Below are positions 30,815 through 40,931 of a DNA stretch of 64,000 nucleotides, piece by piece (position 1 is the first letter of the stretch; every line of letters starts with the position of its first letter). A model generated the notes under the pieces. That model had not been told where the DNA came from. It saw only the letters and a list, made by a program, of their open reading frames with translations, and made no database searches. Origin of the DNA: Methylobacterium durans (lineage in GTDB: Bacteria > Pseudomonadota > Alphaproteobacteria > Rhizobiales > Beijerinckiaceae); the NCBI RefSeq assembly GCF_003173715.1, contig NZ_CP029550.1, positions 248,001 to 312,000 on the forward strand, given 5' to 3'. Position numbers and translations under genes: made by a program.

Positions 30815-31864
30815 TCAGGCCGCGAAGCGCCGACAGGCCACCGCGTCCGCCAACAGGCACAGGATCTCGAAGACGAGCGTCCCGCCCGCGAGCGCCGTCA
30901 CGCCCGTCGGGTCGAGCGACGGCGCGACCTCGACGAGATCGGCGCCCACGAGATCGAGGCCGCGCATCCCCCGCACGAGATACAGGGCCTCGCGGGCGGT
31001 GAAACCGCCCATCTCGGGCGTGCCGGTGCCCGGCGCGTAGGCGGGATCGAGGGAATCGATGTCGAAGCTCAGATAGGCCGGCCCCTCGCCTACGATGGCG
31101 CGGGCCTCGGCCACGATCTCCGGCAGCCCGCGGGCCAGCGTCTCCTCCATCGTGAGGATGCGGATGCCCTGGGCACAGGCCCAGTCCCGCTCGTCGGCCG
31201 CGTCGAGGCTGCCGCGTATGCCGATCTGCACCGTGCGCCGGGGATCGAGCACGCCGTCCTCCACCGCCCGCCGGAAGGGCGTGCCGTGAGTGAGCGGCAT
31301 GCCGCCGTACTGGCCGTCGTCGGTGTCGCTGTGCGCGTCGATATGCACGAGGCCGAGGGGGCGGCCGCTGCCGAGCGCGCGCAGGATCGGATAGGTGACG
31401 AGGTGGTCGCCGCCGACCGAGAGGGGCACCACACCCCCCGCCCTGAGGCCCGCGTGGAAAGCCTCGATGCGCCGGCAGGTGTCGGCGGCATCGAGGGGGT
31501 TCACGGGCACGTCGCCGAGATCGGCGCAGGCCGCCAGCGCGTAGGGCGCGATGCCGGTCGCCGGGTTGAAGAGCCGCGTGCCCGTCGAGGTCTCCCGCAC
31601 GGCGCGGGGGCCGAGCCGCGCGCCGGGCCGGTTCGTCGTCGCCCCGTCGAAGGGGATGCCGACGAGGCCGATGTCGATCTCGCCGGCCGCGGCGGCCGGT
31701 TCGAGATGGGTCAGGCGCAGGAAGCTCGCGACACCCGCGTAGCGCGGCGTTTCCATGCCGGAGGCCGGATGGTACCGGGCGATCCGCTCCGCCGGCTCCT
31801 CGCCCGTCTCGCTCAACCCCTGCCCCACCCTGGCACCTCCGGTCGGCTGCACGGGTTCGATCAT
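30815..31864 (-). CDS. speB: Agmatinase/ureohydrolase family enzyme
   Basis: A 349-residue binuclear-metal ureohydrolase that releases urea from a guanidino compound. All metal motifs are seen: GGDH (near residue 151), DAHSDT (near 175) and SFDIDSLDPAYAPGTGTPE (near 269). The family includes agmatinase, guanidinobutyrase and proclavaminate amidinohydrolase, and the long N-terminal extension of about 60 residues is common in the guanidinobutyrase-like branch, so the substrate is not certain. It diverges from rpsT; no polyamine gene is adjacent. Confidence 0.85.
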   Translation of the reverse strand: MIEPVQPTGGARVGQGLSETGEEPAERIARYHPASGMETPRYAGVASFLRLTHLEPAAAAGEIDIGLVGIPFDGATTNRPGARLGPRAVRETSTGTRLFNPATGIAPYALAACADLGDVPVNPLDAADTCRRIEAFHAGLRAGGVVPLSVGGDHLVTYPILRALGSGRPLGLVHIDAHSDTDDGQYGGMPLTHGTPFRRAVEDGVLDPRRTVQIGIRGSLDAADERDWACAQGIRILTMEETLARGLPEIVAEARAIVGEGPAYLSFDIDSLDPAYAPGTGTPEMGGFTAREALYLVRGMRGLDLVGADLVEVAPSLDPTGVTALAGGTLVFEILCLLADAVACRRFAA

Positions 31865-31911
31865 CGGATGACGGGGCTCGCGGGATCAAGCCGTCCGGGC
31901 CGGCCCTCGCG

Positions 31912-31940
31912 TTGACGACTCAGGGACGTACGCGTATAGG
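31912..31940 (+). promoter_or_regulatory. Sigma70 promoter of rpsT
   Basis: TTGACG (31912-31917), a 17-base spacer and TATAGG (31935-31940) make a good housekeeping promoter. Transcription would start near 31947, leaving about 120 bases of untranslated leader before the rpsT ATG. Confidence 0.6.
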
Positions 31941-31952
31941 ACCCCCTCCGCC

Positions 31953-31979
31953 GAGGGCTCGCGCTTTTCGCGAACCCTC
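31953..31979 (+). other. Hairpin in the rpsT leader
   Basis: GAGGG-CT-CGCG, loop CTTTT, CGCG-AA-CCCTC: a 9-pair stem with one 2x2 internal loop, a few bases after the predicted transcription start. Ribosomal protein S20 is known to control its own synthesis in E. coli; this hairpin could be part of such control or a stabilising 5' structure. Role inferred only. Confidence 0.35.
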
Positions 31980-32068
31980 TGCTTCGCCATTGCCTGACAA
32001 CAGCACGCGTTGACCGACACACGGCCGAGTCCGGCCCGTCGGTATCGCCCGACGAGACGAGGATGCCC

Positions 32069-32347
32069 ATGGCCAACACCGTGTCGGCCAAGAAGATGAC
32101 CCGCAAGATCGCCAAGCGCACGGCGATCAACCGCTCGCGCCGCTCGCGCATGCGCACCTTCGTCCGCAAGGTCGAGGAGGCGATCGCCGCCGGCAACCCT
32201 GAGACGGCCCTGACCGCCCTCCGCAGCGCCGAGCCCGAGATCATGCGGGCCGCTCAGCACGGCATCGTGCACAAGAACAACGCGTCCCGGAAGGTCTCGC
32301 GCCTCGCCGCGCGGGTGAAGTCGCTCAGCGCCGCTCCGGCCGCCTGA
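32069..32347 (+). CDS. rpsT: 30S ribosomal protein S20
   Basis: S20 binds 16S rRNA in the small subunit. The 92-residue, strongly basic protein starts [20 protein letters not shown] and contains [19 protein letters not shown] and [17 protein letters not shown], as expected for bacterial S20. An in-frame Met two codons earlier is the alternative start; MANT is the family N-terminus. The gene has its own promoter and a terminator directly behind it. Confidence 0.97.
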   Translation: MANTVSAKKMTRKIAKRTAINRSRRSRMRTFVRKVEEAIAAGNPETALTALRSAEPEIMRAAQHGIVHKNNASRKVSRLAARVKSLSAAPAA

Positions 32348-32376
32348 CGCTCCACGTCCTGGAACGTCGATGAACG

Positions 32377-32403
32377 AGCCCGGCCCTTGCGCCGGGCTTT
32401 TTC
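32377..32403 (+). terminator. Rho-independent terminator after rpsT
   Basis: AGCCCGGC, loop CCTTGC, GCCGGGCT, then a T run. A perfect 8-pair GC-rich stem 30 bases after the rpsT stop. Confidence 0.9.
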
Positions 32404-32520
32404 GTGCTCGGGTGCCGGGCGGGAGCGCCGATCCGGGCGCCCGGTAACCTTTCGGTAAACAAACGTCCTTAACCAATGCTTTCGGGATCATCCGAAGATG
32501 CATCGGCCAGGACGAGAGCC

Positions 32521-33435
32521 ATGAGCACATCCGGCATCGAGGCGGGCGCCGAGAAGCCCGCCGCTCAGAGCACGCCGTCGCCGCAGGAGCAGCTGAAGGC
32601 CATCGTCTCGGGCGCGGCCAGGACCGAGGCTGCGAAAGCCGAGCCTCATGCCTCGGAGCCTGAGGCCGCCAAGTCTCAGCCCGTCGTCGAACCCGTGGCT
32701 CCGGGCCGGAAGGCCGCCTCTGCGGCGGTTCGCGCCCGGCCGACATTCAGGCTCGACGGGCGCGTTGCGGGCGTGGCCTGCGCCGCGCTCGCCGTCGGCA
32801 CCCTCGTCGGCGCCGGCGCCAGTACCCTTTCGGCGCCGCGGATCGACCGGGCAGCCGGCGCCCTCACGGAGGTGCAGTCGGGCCTGGAGGCCAGTCGCGT
32901 GGAGGCCGCTCGCCTCAACACTGAGATCGAGCGGATCGGCCGCACCCTCGCCGCCCTCAAGGACGCGAATGAAGTCTCGCGTGGCGACGCCAAGACGCGC
33001 GCGAGCGGCGTCACCGAGCGGCTGACCAAGATGGAGCAGACGGTCTCGGCACGCCTGACCGCGCTGGGCGAGCGGATCGAGCAATCGGACCGCGAGCACG
33101 CGACCCGGATGGCCGCCCTCGCGACATCGATCGAGAAGCGTCCCGTCGCGGCGTCGGTCGTCGCACCGGCGCCCGCACCGGCCGCCTCGGCGAAAGCCGA
33201 GCCCGCCCAGACCGGTGCGATCCCCGAGAAGCCGAAGCCCGCCGTGATCGAGGGCTGGGCCGTTCGCGACGTCTACGACGGAGCGGCGATGCTGGAGGAC
33301 AAGAAGCGGCGCCTTGTGGAGGTCGCACCCGGCGACACCGTGCCCGGGATCGGCCGCGTCGAGGCGGTCGAGCGTCGCGGCCGCGACTGGGTCGTGGTCA
33401 CGCGTCAGGGGCTGATCACCCCGCAATCGTGGTGA
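32521..33435 (+). CDS. Membrane-anchored coiled-coil protein, function unknown
   Basis: A 304-residue protein with a Glu/Ala/Pro-rich cytoplasmic N-terminus of about 80 residues, one membrane helix (VAGVACAALAVGTLVGAGAS, near 85-105), a long alternating-charge region of coiled-coil character to about 205, an Ala/Pro linker, and a compact C-terminal domain (VIEGWAVRDVYDGAAMLED, VAPGDTVPGIGRVEAVERRG) with a periplasmic location predicted. The C-terminal part resembles small beta domains in Rhizobiales envelope proteins. No specific function is recognised. The ATG at MSTSGIEAG is preferred over an upstream Met. Confidence 0.75.
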   Translation: MSTSGIEAGAEKPAAQSTPSPQEQLKAIVSGAARTEAAKAEPHASEPEAAKSQPVVEPVAPGRKAASAAVRARPTFRLDGRVAGVACAALAVGTLVGAGASTLSAPRIDRAAGALTEVQSGLEASRVEAARLNTEIERIGRTLAALKDANEVSRGDAKTRASGVTERLTKMEQTVSARLTALGERIEQSDREHATRMAALATSIEKRPVAASVVAPAPAPAASAKAEPAQTGAIPEKPKPAVIEGWAVRDVYDGAAMLEDKKRRLVEVAPGDTVPGIGRVEAVERRGRDWVVVTRQGLITPQSW

Positions 33436-33466
33436 GAGCGAGCCTCACCGCGTCGAGGCGGACGGA

Positions 33467-33685
33467 TCAGGTCGTCGGGACGGGTGTTGCCGCGAGATCG
33501 TCGGAGCGCACAGGGAAGCGCGGCTCGATCGCCATCGGGTCCGTCATCGTCGCCGCGCGCACCGCGCGACGGCGGCCGTTGATGCGCGCCCGCGCCTGCT
33601 CGGCCCGCGTCGGATGCAGCAGAGCGGTGAGAAGGGCCTGACCCTCGAAGCTGCTGTCCAGGTTCTTCGCGTCGAAAACGGGCAT
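33467..33685 (-). CDS. Small hypothetical protein (72 residues)
   Basis: A short gene reading MPVFDAKNLDSSFEGQALL at its start, with a good Shine-Dalgarno (GAGGA six bases before the ATG). The protein is basic in the middle (RARINGRRRAVRAA) and has no membrane segment or known motif. It stands alone between the coiled-coil protein and the SMP-30 gene, with an A/T-richer stretch upstream that could hold its promoter. The reading frame and ribosome site support a real gene; the function is unknown. Confidence 0.5.
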   Translation of the reverse strand: MPVFDAKNLDSSFEGQALLTALLHPTRAEQARARINGRRRAVRAATMTDPMAIEPRFPVRSDDLAATPVPTT

Positions 33686-33935
33686 GACGTCCTCGCACCT
33701 GCGGTGACGAGAGGGCTGCGGGCGGCCGTGGTAAGCTCGGCCGTGTGAATAACGGGACAGTCGGTAAAAGTTCCGAAAGTCGTCGCCCGTCAACCAATAA
33801 TTAACCCTCGCATTCCCGCGGCCCGGCCGCGGTGCGAAACCGCACTCTGTGTTGGGCAGGTCGGCATTCGCAAGGCTTCGTGCGTCTCGGCCGAAGTGGT
33901 GCCAAATGTTCGCGGGCGCACCAATCGCCCGGCGC

Positions 33936-34820
33936 TCAGCGTTCCGCACTCCGATAGAGGTTGGCCGCGAAGCCGCGGAACTCGGTGTCCACCCGGAAGA
34001 CGTGTCCCGCCATTGGGTCGAGCGCCGGGTCGCGGCCGCGCCGGCAGGTGGTGATGAAGAGAGTCGAGAGATCGGGGCCGCCGAAGGCGCATTTCGTGAC
34101 GAGCGCGGTCGGCACCGGCAGGATCCGCTCCACCGTGCCGTCCGGCGCGAATCGCGTGATGCGCGAGCCGGCGTAGTGGCAGATCCAGAGGTGCCCCTCC
34201 GTATCGAGGGTGAGCCCGTCCGGCTTGCCCCAGCCCGGCTCGAAGGTGATGAGCGGGCGCGGCTCGCCGACCCGCGTGCCGTCGAGGTCGTGCACCCGGA
34301 CGACGCCGTCGGCGGTGTCGATCGTGTAGATCCGCGTCCCGTCGGGGCTGACGACCGGCCCGTTCGTCACCGCGGCCGAGCCTCCGAAATCGAGCAGGGT
34401 CTCCCCGTCCCAGCGGTGGAAGCCGCCGGAGGGTTCCGTCTCGCCGTCGTCCATGCTGCCGAACCAGAGGGCGCCATCCGGGCCGACATTGCCGCTGTTG
34501 AGCCGGTTGCCCGGCGGATGCGGGTCGGGCCGCACCAGCGGCGTGCGGGCACCGGTCTCTAGGTCGAGGCAGGCCACGCCCGACTTGAAGCCGGCGAGCA
34601 CCCGCGTGGGATCAGGGGTGAGCAGGGCGAAGCTGATCTTCTCGTCCAGGGGAAGGCGGTGCGTTTGGTCGGTCTCCGGCCTGTGGCGCCAGATCGCGGG
34701 ATTCTCGATGTCGACCCAGACCAGAATCCCTGACCGCGCATCCCACAGGATCTCCTCGCCGAGTTCGCAGCCGCAGGCCACGGCGACGCGGGGCGTGTGG
34801 GGGTGGACGAGTGGGGCCAT
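33936..34820 (-). CDS. SMP-30/gluconolactonase family lactonase
   Basis: A 294-residue six-bladed beta-propeller lactonase. GEEILWDARSGILVWVDIE carries the first metal Glu; NRLNSGNVGPDGALWFGSMD holds the Asn and Asp region of the divalent metal site, and TNGPVVSPDGTRIYTIDTADG and KPDGLTLDTEGHLWI the rest. These enzymes hydrolyse sugar lactones such as gluconolactone or xylonolactone. The exact substrate is unknown. It diverges from the DUF817 gene; 186 bases separate the starts and no other gene is seen there. Confidence 0.88.
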   Translation of the reverse strand: MAPLVHPHTPRVAVACGCELGEEILWDARSGILVWVDIENPAIWRHRPETDQTHRLPLDEKISFALLTPDPTRVLAGFKSGVACLDLETGARTPLVRPDPHPPGNRLNSGNVGPDGALWFGSMDDGETEPSGGFHRWDGETLLDFGGSAAVTNGPVVSPDGTRIYTIDTADGVVRVHDLDGTRVGEPRPLITFEPGWGKPDGLTLDTEGHLWICHYAGSRITRFAPDGTVERILPVPTALVTKCAFGGPDLSTLFITTCRRGRDPALDPMAGHVFRVDTEFRGFAANLYRSAER

Positions 34821-35006
34821 GCGTGCGGGCGTCCTTGAGGCTGGAGTTCGTCCGGAGGGTGCGCGGGTACAACGCGCGACCTGCGCGGGCGTCCCTGGAC
34901 GATGCCGCGGGATCGGGCGGGCTGCACAGGATGGCGCCGGAGCGGAGACCTGTGGCTGGCGATCCCGCAGGTTCTGTGCAATGGCGTGCGGCGGAGGATC
35001 GGGGGC

Positions 35007-35954
35007 GTGATCGAGACCGACGAGCGTCTCGCGGGGGCGGCTGCGAGAAGAGACCCGCCTGGCGCGGCCGGTAGCGCCGCGGCGGCGTGGCCGCCGCTCG
35101 CCCGGTTCGTGGAGGCGGACGGGCGCCTCGGAGCCGCCGCGGCGGCGCGCGGCCCGCTCGCCGTGGCCACCTACGAGTTCCTGCGGTTCGGGCTGAAGCA
35201 AGCCTGGGCCTGCCTGTTCGGCGGTCTCCTCCTCGGGATGCTGATCGTCACCCACTGGGCCTACCCAGCCGCGGCTCCGCTGGCGCGCTACGACCTCCTC
35301 TTCGTCGCGGCGGTCTCCATCCAGATCATCATGCTCCGCCTGCGGCTCGAAACCCTGGACGAGGCCAAGGTCATCCTGATCTTCCACGTCATCGGGACGA
35401 TCATGGAGGTCCACAAGACGGCGATCGGAAGCTGGGCCTACCCGGAGGCGAGCCTGTTCCGCATCGGGGGCGTGCCGCTCTTCACGGGTTTCATGTACGC
35501 TGCCGTCGGGAGCTATCTCGCGCGGGTCTGGCGCCTCTTCGACTTCCGCTTCACGCGCCACCCCTCGCTCGCGGCGCTCGCCGTGCTCTCGGCGGCGATC
35601 TACGTAAACTTTTTGACGAACACCCGGCTGCCCGACCTCCGGTTCGGGCTGATCCTCGCGGTGGCCGTGCTCTTCGCCAGGACGACCATCTACTTCAAGG
35701 TGTGGGTCGTCCACCGCCGCATGCCGCTTCTCCTGGGCCTGACGCTCGTCGCCCTGTTCATCTGGTTCGCGGAGAACATCGGCACGGCGACCGGGACGTG
35801 GCTCTATCCCAGCCAGAGGCTGCGCTGGTCCCTTGTCCCGCTCTCAAAGCTGAGCTCGTGGTTCCTCCTGATGATCGTCTCCTACACGCTCGTGGCCTGG
35901 GTGAACGGCATCGCGACGGCCGTCGCGGTCCGGGCGCGCGTTCCGAGGCCGTGA
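35007..35954 (+). CDS. DUF817 family integral membrane protein
   Basis: A 315-residue membrane protein of the DUF817 family, with about eight hydrophobic segments from residue 60 on (FLRFGLKQAWACLFGGLLLG). The GTG start has GGAGG ten bases upstream. An internal repeat is visible: E-x6-G-[ST]-W-[AL]-Y-P occurs at 134-146 and 256-268, and a third W-A-Y-P at 84-87, each after a hydrophobic stretch. The repeat suggests two related halves with paired acidic residues inside the membrane. The function is unknown. The stop overlaps the GTG of the DUF2809 gene, so the two are co-translated. Confidence 0.85.
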   Translation: MIETDERLAGAAARRDPPGAAGSAAAAWPPLARFVEADGRLGAAAAARGPLAVATYEFLRFGLKQAWACLFGGLLLGMLIVTHWAYPAAAPLARYDLLFVAAVSIQIIMLRLRLETLDEAKVILIFHVIGTIMEVHKTAIGSWAYPEASLFRIGGVPLFTGFMYAAVGSYLARVWRLFDFRFTRHPSLAALAVLSAAIYVNFLTNTRLPDLRFGLILAVAVLFARTTIYFKVWVVHRRMPLLLGLTLVALFIWFAENIGTATGTWLYPSQRLRWSLVPLSKLSSWFLLMIVSYTLVAWVNGIATAVAVRARVPRP

Positions 35955-36340
35955 GCCGCGGCGCGTACCTCGCTGCGGCGGCCCTGGTGATCCTCGCCGG
36001 GCTCGCCCTGCGGCTCGTGCCCTGGGGCCTGCCGCTCCGGGTCCACCATGTCGGCGGCGGCATCCTGTGGGGCGCCATGCTGTTCCTGCTGGCGGCGGCC
36101 CTGCGCCCCCGCGGGTGGGGCGAAAGGGCGGCCCTCGCCGCGGCCTTCCTGGCGGCCACCGCGATCGAGCTGTTCCGCCTCTACCGCGCGCCCGGCCTCG
36201 ACGCATTCCGTCTGACGCTTGCCGGGCAGTTGCTCCTCGGCCGGATCTTCTCGGCCTGGAACCTCCTCTCCTACGCGGCCGGCGTCGCGCTGGCCTTCCT
36301 CGCCACGCGCCGGGTCGGCGCCGGGCGCCGGAGCAGCTGA
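35951..36340 (+). CDS. DUF2809 family membrane protein
   Basis: A 129-residue membrane protein with four hydrophobic segments (LAAAALVILAGLALRLVPWG, HHVGGGILWGAMLFLLAAAL, AALAAAFLAATAIELFRLYR, LLSYAAGVALAFLATRR). The segments VGGGILWGAMLF and AIELFRLYRAPGLDAFR with LGRIFSAWNLLSYAAG mark DUF2809. Start GTG overlaps the DUF817 stop. Its own stop lies 3 bases from the stop of the convergent flavoprotein gene, and the two stops sit in a GCTGA-GGC-TCAGC palindrome. Function unknown. Confidence 0.82.
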   Translation: MSRGAYLAAAALVILAGLALRLVPWGLPLRVHHVGGGILWGAMLFLLAAALRPRGWGERAALAAAFLAATAIELFRLYRAPGLDAFRLTLAGQLLLGRIFSAWNLLSYAAGVALAFLATRRVGAGRRSS

Positions 36341-36343
36341 GGC

Positions 36344-37242
36344 TCAGCGGGTGTCCTCGCTCAGGAGCTCCATGTTGACTGCGAAGGCGGCCATCGCCCC
36401 CTCCGCGGCGGCCACGACCGCGAACTGGACGCGGCGCGAGGCATCGCCGGCGACAAACAGGCCGGGCACGTTGGTCTTCTCGTAGTCGCGGGTCGGCACG
36501 GTGCCCTTCCCGGTCAGGTCGCAGCCGAGCTCGCGCACGAGGTCGGAGGGCAGGCACTCGGCGGGCATCAGGAAGACGGCGCGGCAGGGCAGCGTGCCGC
36601 CATCGGCGAGCTCGATATGGGTGAGGCGGTCGCCGTCGCCGTGAAGACGCCGCACCCGGTCGGTGACGAGGCGCACGCCGTTGCGGGCGAGGCGGGCGCG
36701 GTCCTCGTCGGACAGCTCGGTCGGGCGCCCGTCCGTGCAGAGCGTGACGTCGCGGCTCCAGGCGGTCAGCTCCAGGGCGAAGCCTTTGGCGACGGCCCCG
36801 TGCGCGTAGGCGACGATCGGCTCGTCGCGGGCCTCGTAGCCGTCGCAATAGGGGCAGGAATGGACGCCCGTGCCCCAGTGCTCGGCCAAGCCCTCGATCT
36901 CGGGCAGGTTCTGGTGGAGGCCGGTGGCCAGGATCAGGCGGCGGGCGCGTTCGAGGCTCCCGTCCGCGAGGCGCACCTCGAACCCCTCACCGTCGCGACG
37001 CGCGCCCACCACCTCGATGTCGCGGCGCTCGACCGTGGGGTAGCGGTCGAGGTCGGCCTGCCCAGCCGCCCTCAGATCAAAGGGCGGCGTCCCGTCGCGG
37101 GTGAAGAGGCCCCAGGTCCGGGGCGTGACGGCGTTGCGCGGCTCGCCCTTGTCGCAGAGCAGCACGTTGCGCCGGCAGCGCCCGAGGATCAGGGCCGAGT
37201 TGAGGCCGGCCGGGCCCCGCCCACGATGATGACGTCGCGCAT
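36344..37242 (-). CDS. Thioredoxin-reductase-like NAD(P)/FAD oxidoreductase (one frame break)
   Basis: A flavoprotein of about 299 residues in the thioredoxin reductase superfamily. The N-terminus reads MRDVIIVGGG, then PAGLNSALILGRCRRNVLL; the redox pair is in GVHSCPYCDGYEARD (near residue 130) and the FAD end is GLFVAGDASRRVQFAV. Between them an adenine nucleotide site is weak, as in TrxB-like proteins that are not true thioredoxin reductases. The frame breaks in GGCCCC near 37212-37220; one missing base gives exactly 300 codons. It may be a bacillithiol-reductase-like or ferredoxin-type TrxR relative; the substrate is not known. Confidence 0.85.
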
Positions 37243-37329
37243 GGGATCGCTCCCCCAGATCAGGACCGCGCATGCGGCTCCCGAACGAGGCAAGCGCCGA
37301 GACACCGCGATCGTTTCCGGGCCGGCACG

Positions 37330-37352
37330 AAAAAGGGCGCCCGCGGCGCCCC
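37330..37352 (-). terminator. Rho-independent terminator after grxD
   Basis: On the minus strand GGGCGCC, loop GCG, GGCGCCC, then TTTTT. A perfect 7-pair GC stem about 35 bases past the grxD stop. Confidence 0.9.
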
Positions 37353-37386
37353 TTCCGTCGATCCGGAAATCGCGTGACGGCCCGGA

Positions 37387-37725
37387 TCAGGCTGCGGCGG
37401 TCTTCACCGGGATGCCCTTCTCGGACAGGAATTGCTGCAGTTCGCCCGACTGGAACATCTCGCGGGTGATGTCGCAGCCGCCGACGAACTCGCCCTTCAC
37501 GTAGATCTGCGGGATGGTCGGCCAGTTCGAGAAGGCCTTGATGCCCTCGCGGATCGCCATGTCGTCGAGGACATTCACGCCCTTGAACGGCACGCCGAGG
37601 TAATTGAGGATCTGCACCACCTGCCCCGAGAAGCCGCACATCGGAAATTGCGGCGTGCCCTTCATGAACACGACCACGTCCTGCGACTTGATCTCGGTCT
37701 CGATGGTGGCGTTGACGTCGGTCAT
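37387..37725 (-). CDS. grxD: Monothiol glutaredoxin Grx4
   Basis: Grx4 carries and delivers [2Fe-2S] clusters, often as a complex with BolA. The 112-residue protein has the monothiol active site CGFS in FPMCGFSGQVVQIL near residue 30, FMKGTP, the WPTIPQIYVKGEFVGGCDI glutathione-binding segment and a typical length. It is downstream of a DUF29 gene and a bolA gene on the same strand, supporting a Grx-BolA partnership. A terminator closes the unit. Confidence 0.95.
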   Translation of the reverse strand: MTDVNATIETEIKSQDVVVFMKGTPQFPMCGFSGQVVQILNYLGVPFKGVNVLDDMAIREGIKAFSNWPTIPQIYVKGEFVGGCDITREMFQSGELQQFLSEKGIPVKTAAA

Positions 37726-37753
37726 GGGTTCGTCCTTGCTCGATGCGGGTGAT

Positions 37754-38252
37754 CTAATGATGGTCGCTGGGAATTTCCATTGCCGCGGCGAGGCGTTCGA
37801 GGGCCCGGTCCCTGTCGAAATCGCGGGACACCAACCCGTCGGGATCGAACGGCAACCGGTCGGGTAGCCCATCCACCAGCCTGTCTCCGAACAGGCGGAG
37901 CTCCGCGTCCGCGCACTTCCTGGCGGTGATCCAGAGATCCTCCCAGTCGATCCTCTGACGCATGGCACGCCGATAGTTCCGCCGCGCCGCGGTCTGGTAG
38001 GCCAGCACCTCGCCGCGCCATGACCGGCAGGATGGCGCGGCCGGCCCCCAGAGGTACTTCAGCACGAGGACGAGCGTGAGCGCTCTCCGCGCCCTGGGCC
38101 TGGGACCGGCCCACGCTCTCGATCTCCTCGGCGACGTTCTCCCGGTCGAGTGCGTTCGACCGGTCCGCGCGGTTGCCGAGCGCGCGCAGGGCCGCGCCCT
38201 GCTGCTCGGACCGGGTCACGATGTCGTCGTCGTAGAGGCTCGGGTGATCCAT
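37754..38252 (-). CDS. DUF29 family protein (frame break of two bases)
   Basis: DUF29 proteins are small alpha-helical proteins found in many copies in cyanobacteria and Alphaproteobacteria; their function is unknown. The N-terminus SLYDDDIVTRSEQQGAALRAL and ENVAEEIESVGRSQ, then LKYLWGPAAPSCRSWRGEV and MRQRIDWEDLW, are family features. Near 38075-38085 the frame changes: AESA continues as LTLVLVLKYLWG if CG is restored to GAGAGCGCTCAC, giving 167 codons. It stands between bolA and grxD and could be an insertion into that pair. Confidence 0.8.
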
Positions 38253-38278
38253 CGGGCCCTCGGTCCCGCGTCAATCCT

Positions 38279-38515
38279 TCAATCCTGAGGGACGCCCGTC
38301 GTCAGCGCAAGGGCGTGGAGCACGCCCCCCATCCGCCCCTGGAGCGCGCCGTAGACCATCTGATGCTGGGCGACGCGGGTCTTGCCCCGGAAAGCCGAGG
38401 AGATGACGGTGGCGGCGTAATGGTCGCCGTCGCCGGCGAGATCCTTGATCTCGATCTGTGCGTCGGGCAGGGCCTCGCGGATCATCGCCTCGATCTCGCG
38501 CGCGTCCATCGGCAT
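38279..38515 (-). CDS. bolA: BolA family protein
   Basis: A 78-residue BolA-like protein (MIREALPDAQIEIKDLAGDGDHYAA, then KTRVAQHQMVYGALQGRMGG with the invariant His near 62). The short form resembles IbaG/BolA2, partners of monothiol glutaredoxins in Fe-S trafficking. The cluster-binding His and the absence of a Cys in the loop are as in BolA2/IbaG. It follows purL by 31 bases, a neighbourhood that is common in Alphaproteobacteria (purL-bolA-grxD). Confidence 0.92.
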   Translation of the reverse strand: MPMDAREIEAMIREALPDAQIEIKDLAGDGDHYAATVISSAFRGKTRVAQHQMVYGALQGRMGGVLHALALTTGVPQD

Positions 38516-38546
38516 CGTCTGGCTCCTCGGGTCTCGGAGGGAGGGA

Positions 38547-40772
<2,226 letters not shown>

Positions 40773-40931
40773 GGCGGATCTCGGCGGATATCGGGCCGGC
40801 CCGCTCCGGGCCGACGGGTCTCTCCGTCGTCCCCGCGCGGGCGGCCGCTCTGGCGACGGCTCTAGAGCGGAAGCGGCCGGGCTGGCAACAATCGATCGCA
40901 GGGCATCGCGTTTCGGCTGGGGTCCGGGCGC

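Noticed and set aside
32455..32480. Possible CtrA site (TTAACCAA) before the coiled-coil protein
   Set aside because: Only a half-site is present; no TTAA-N7-TTAA spacing could be found, so it is not reported as a feature.
33686..33935. A gene in the spacer before SMP-30
   Set aside because: Frames here have no ribosome site and run through an A/T-rich stretch (CCAATAATTAACC) that looks like promoter DNA.
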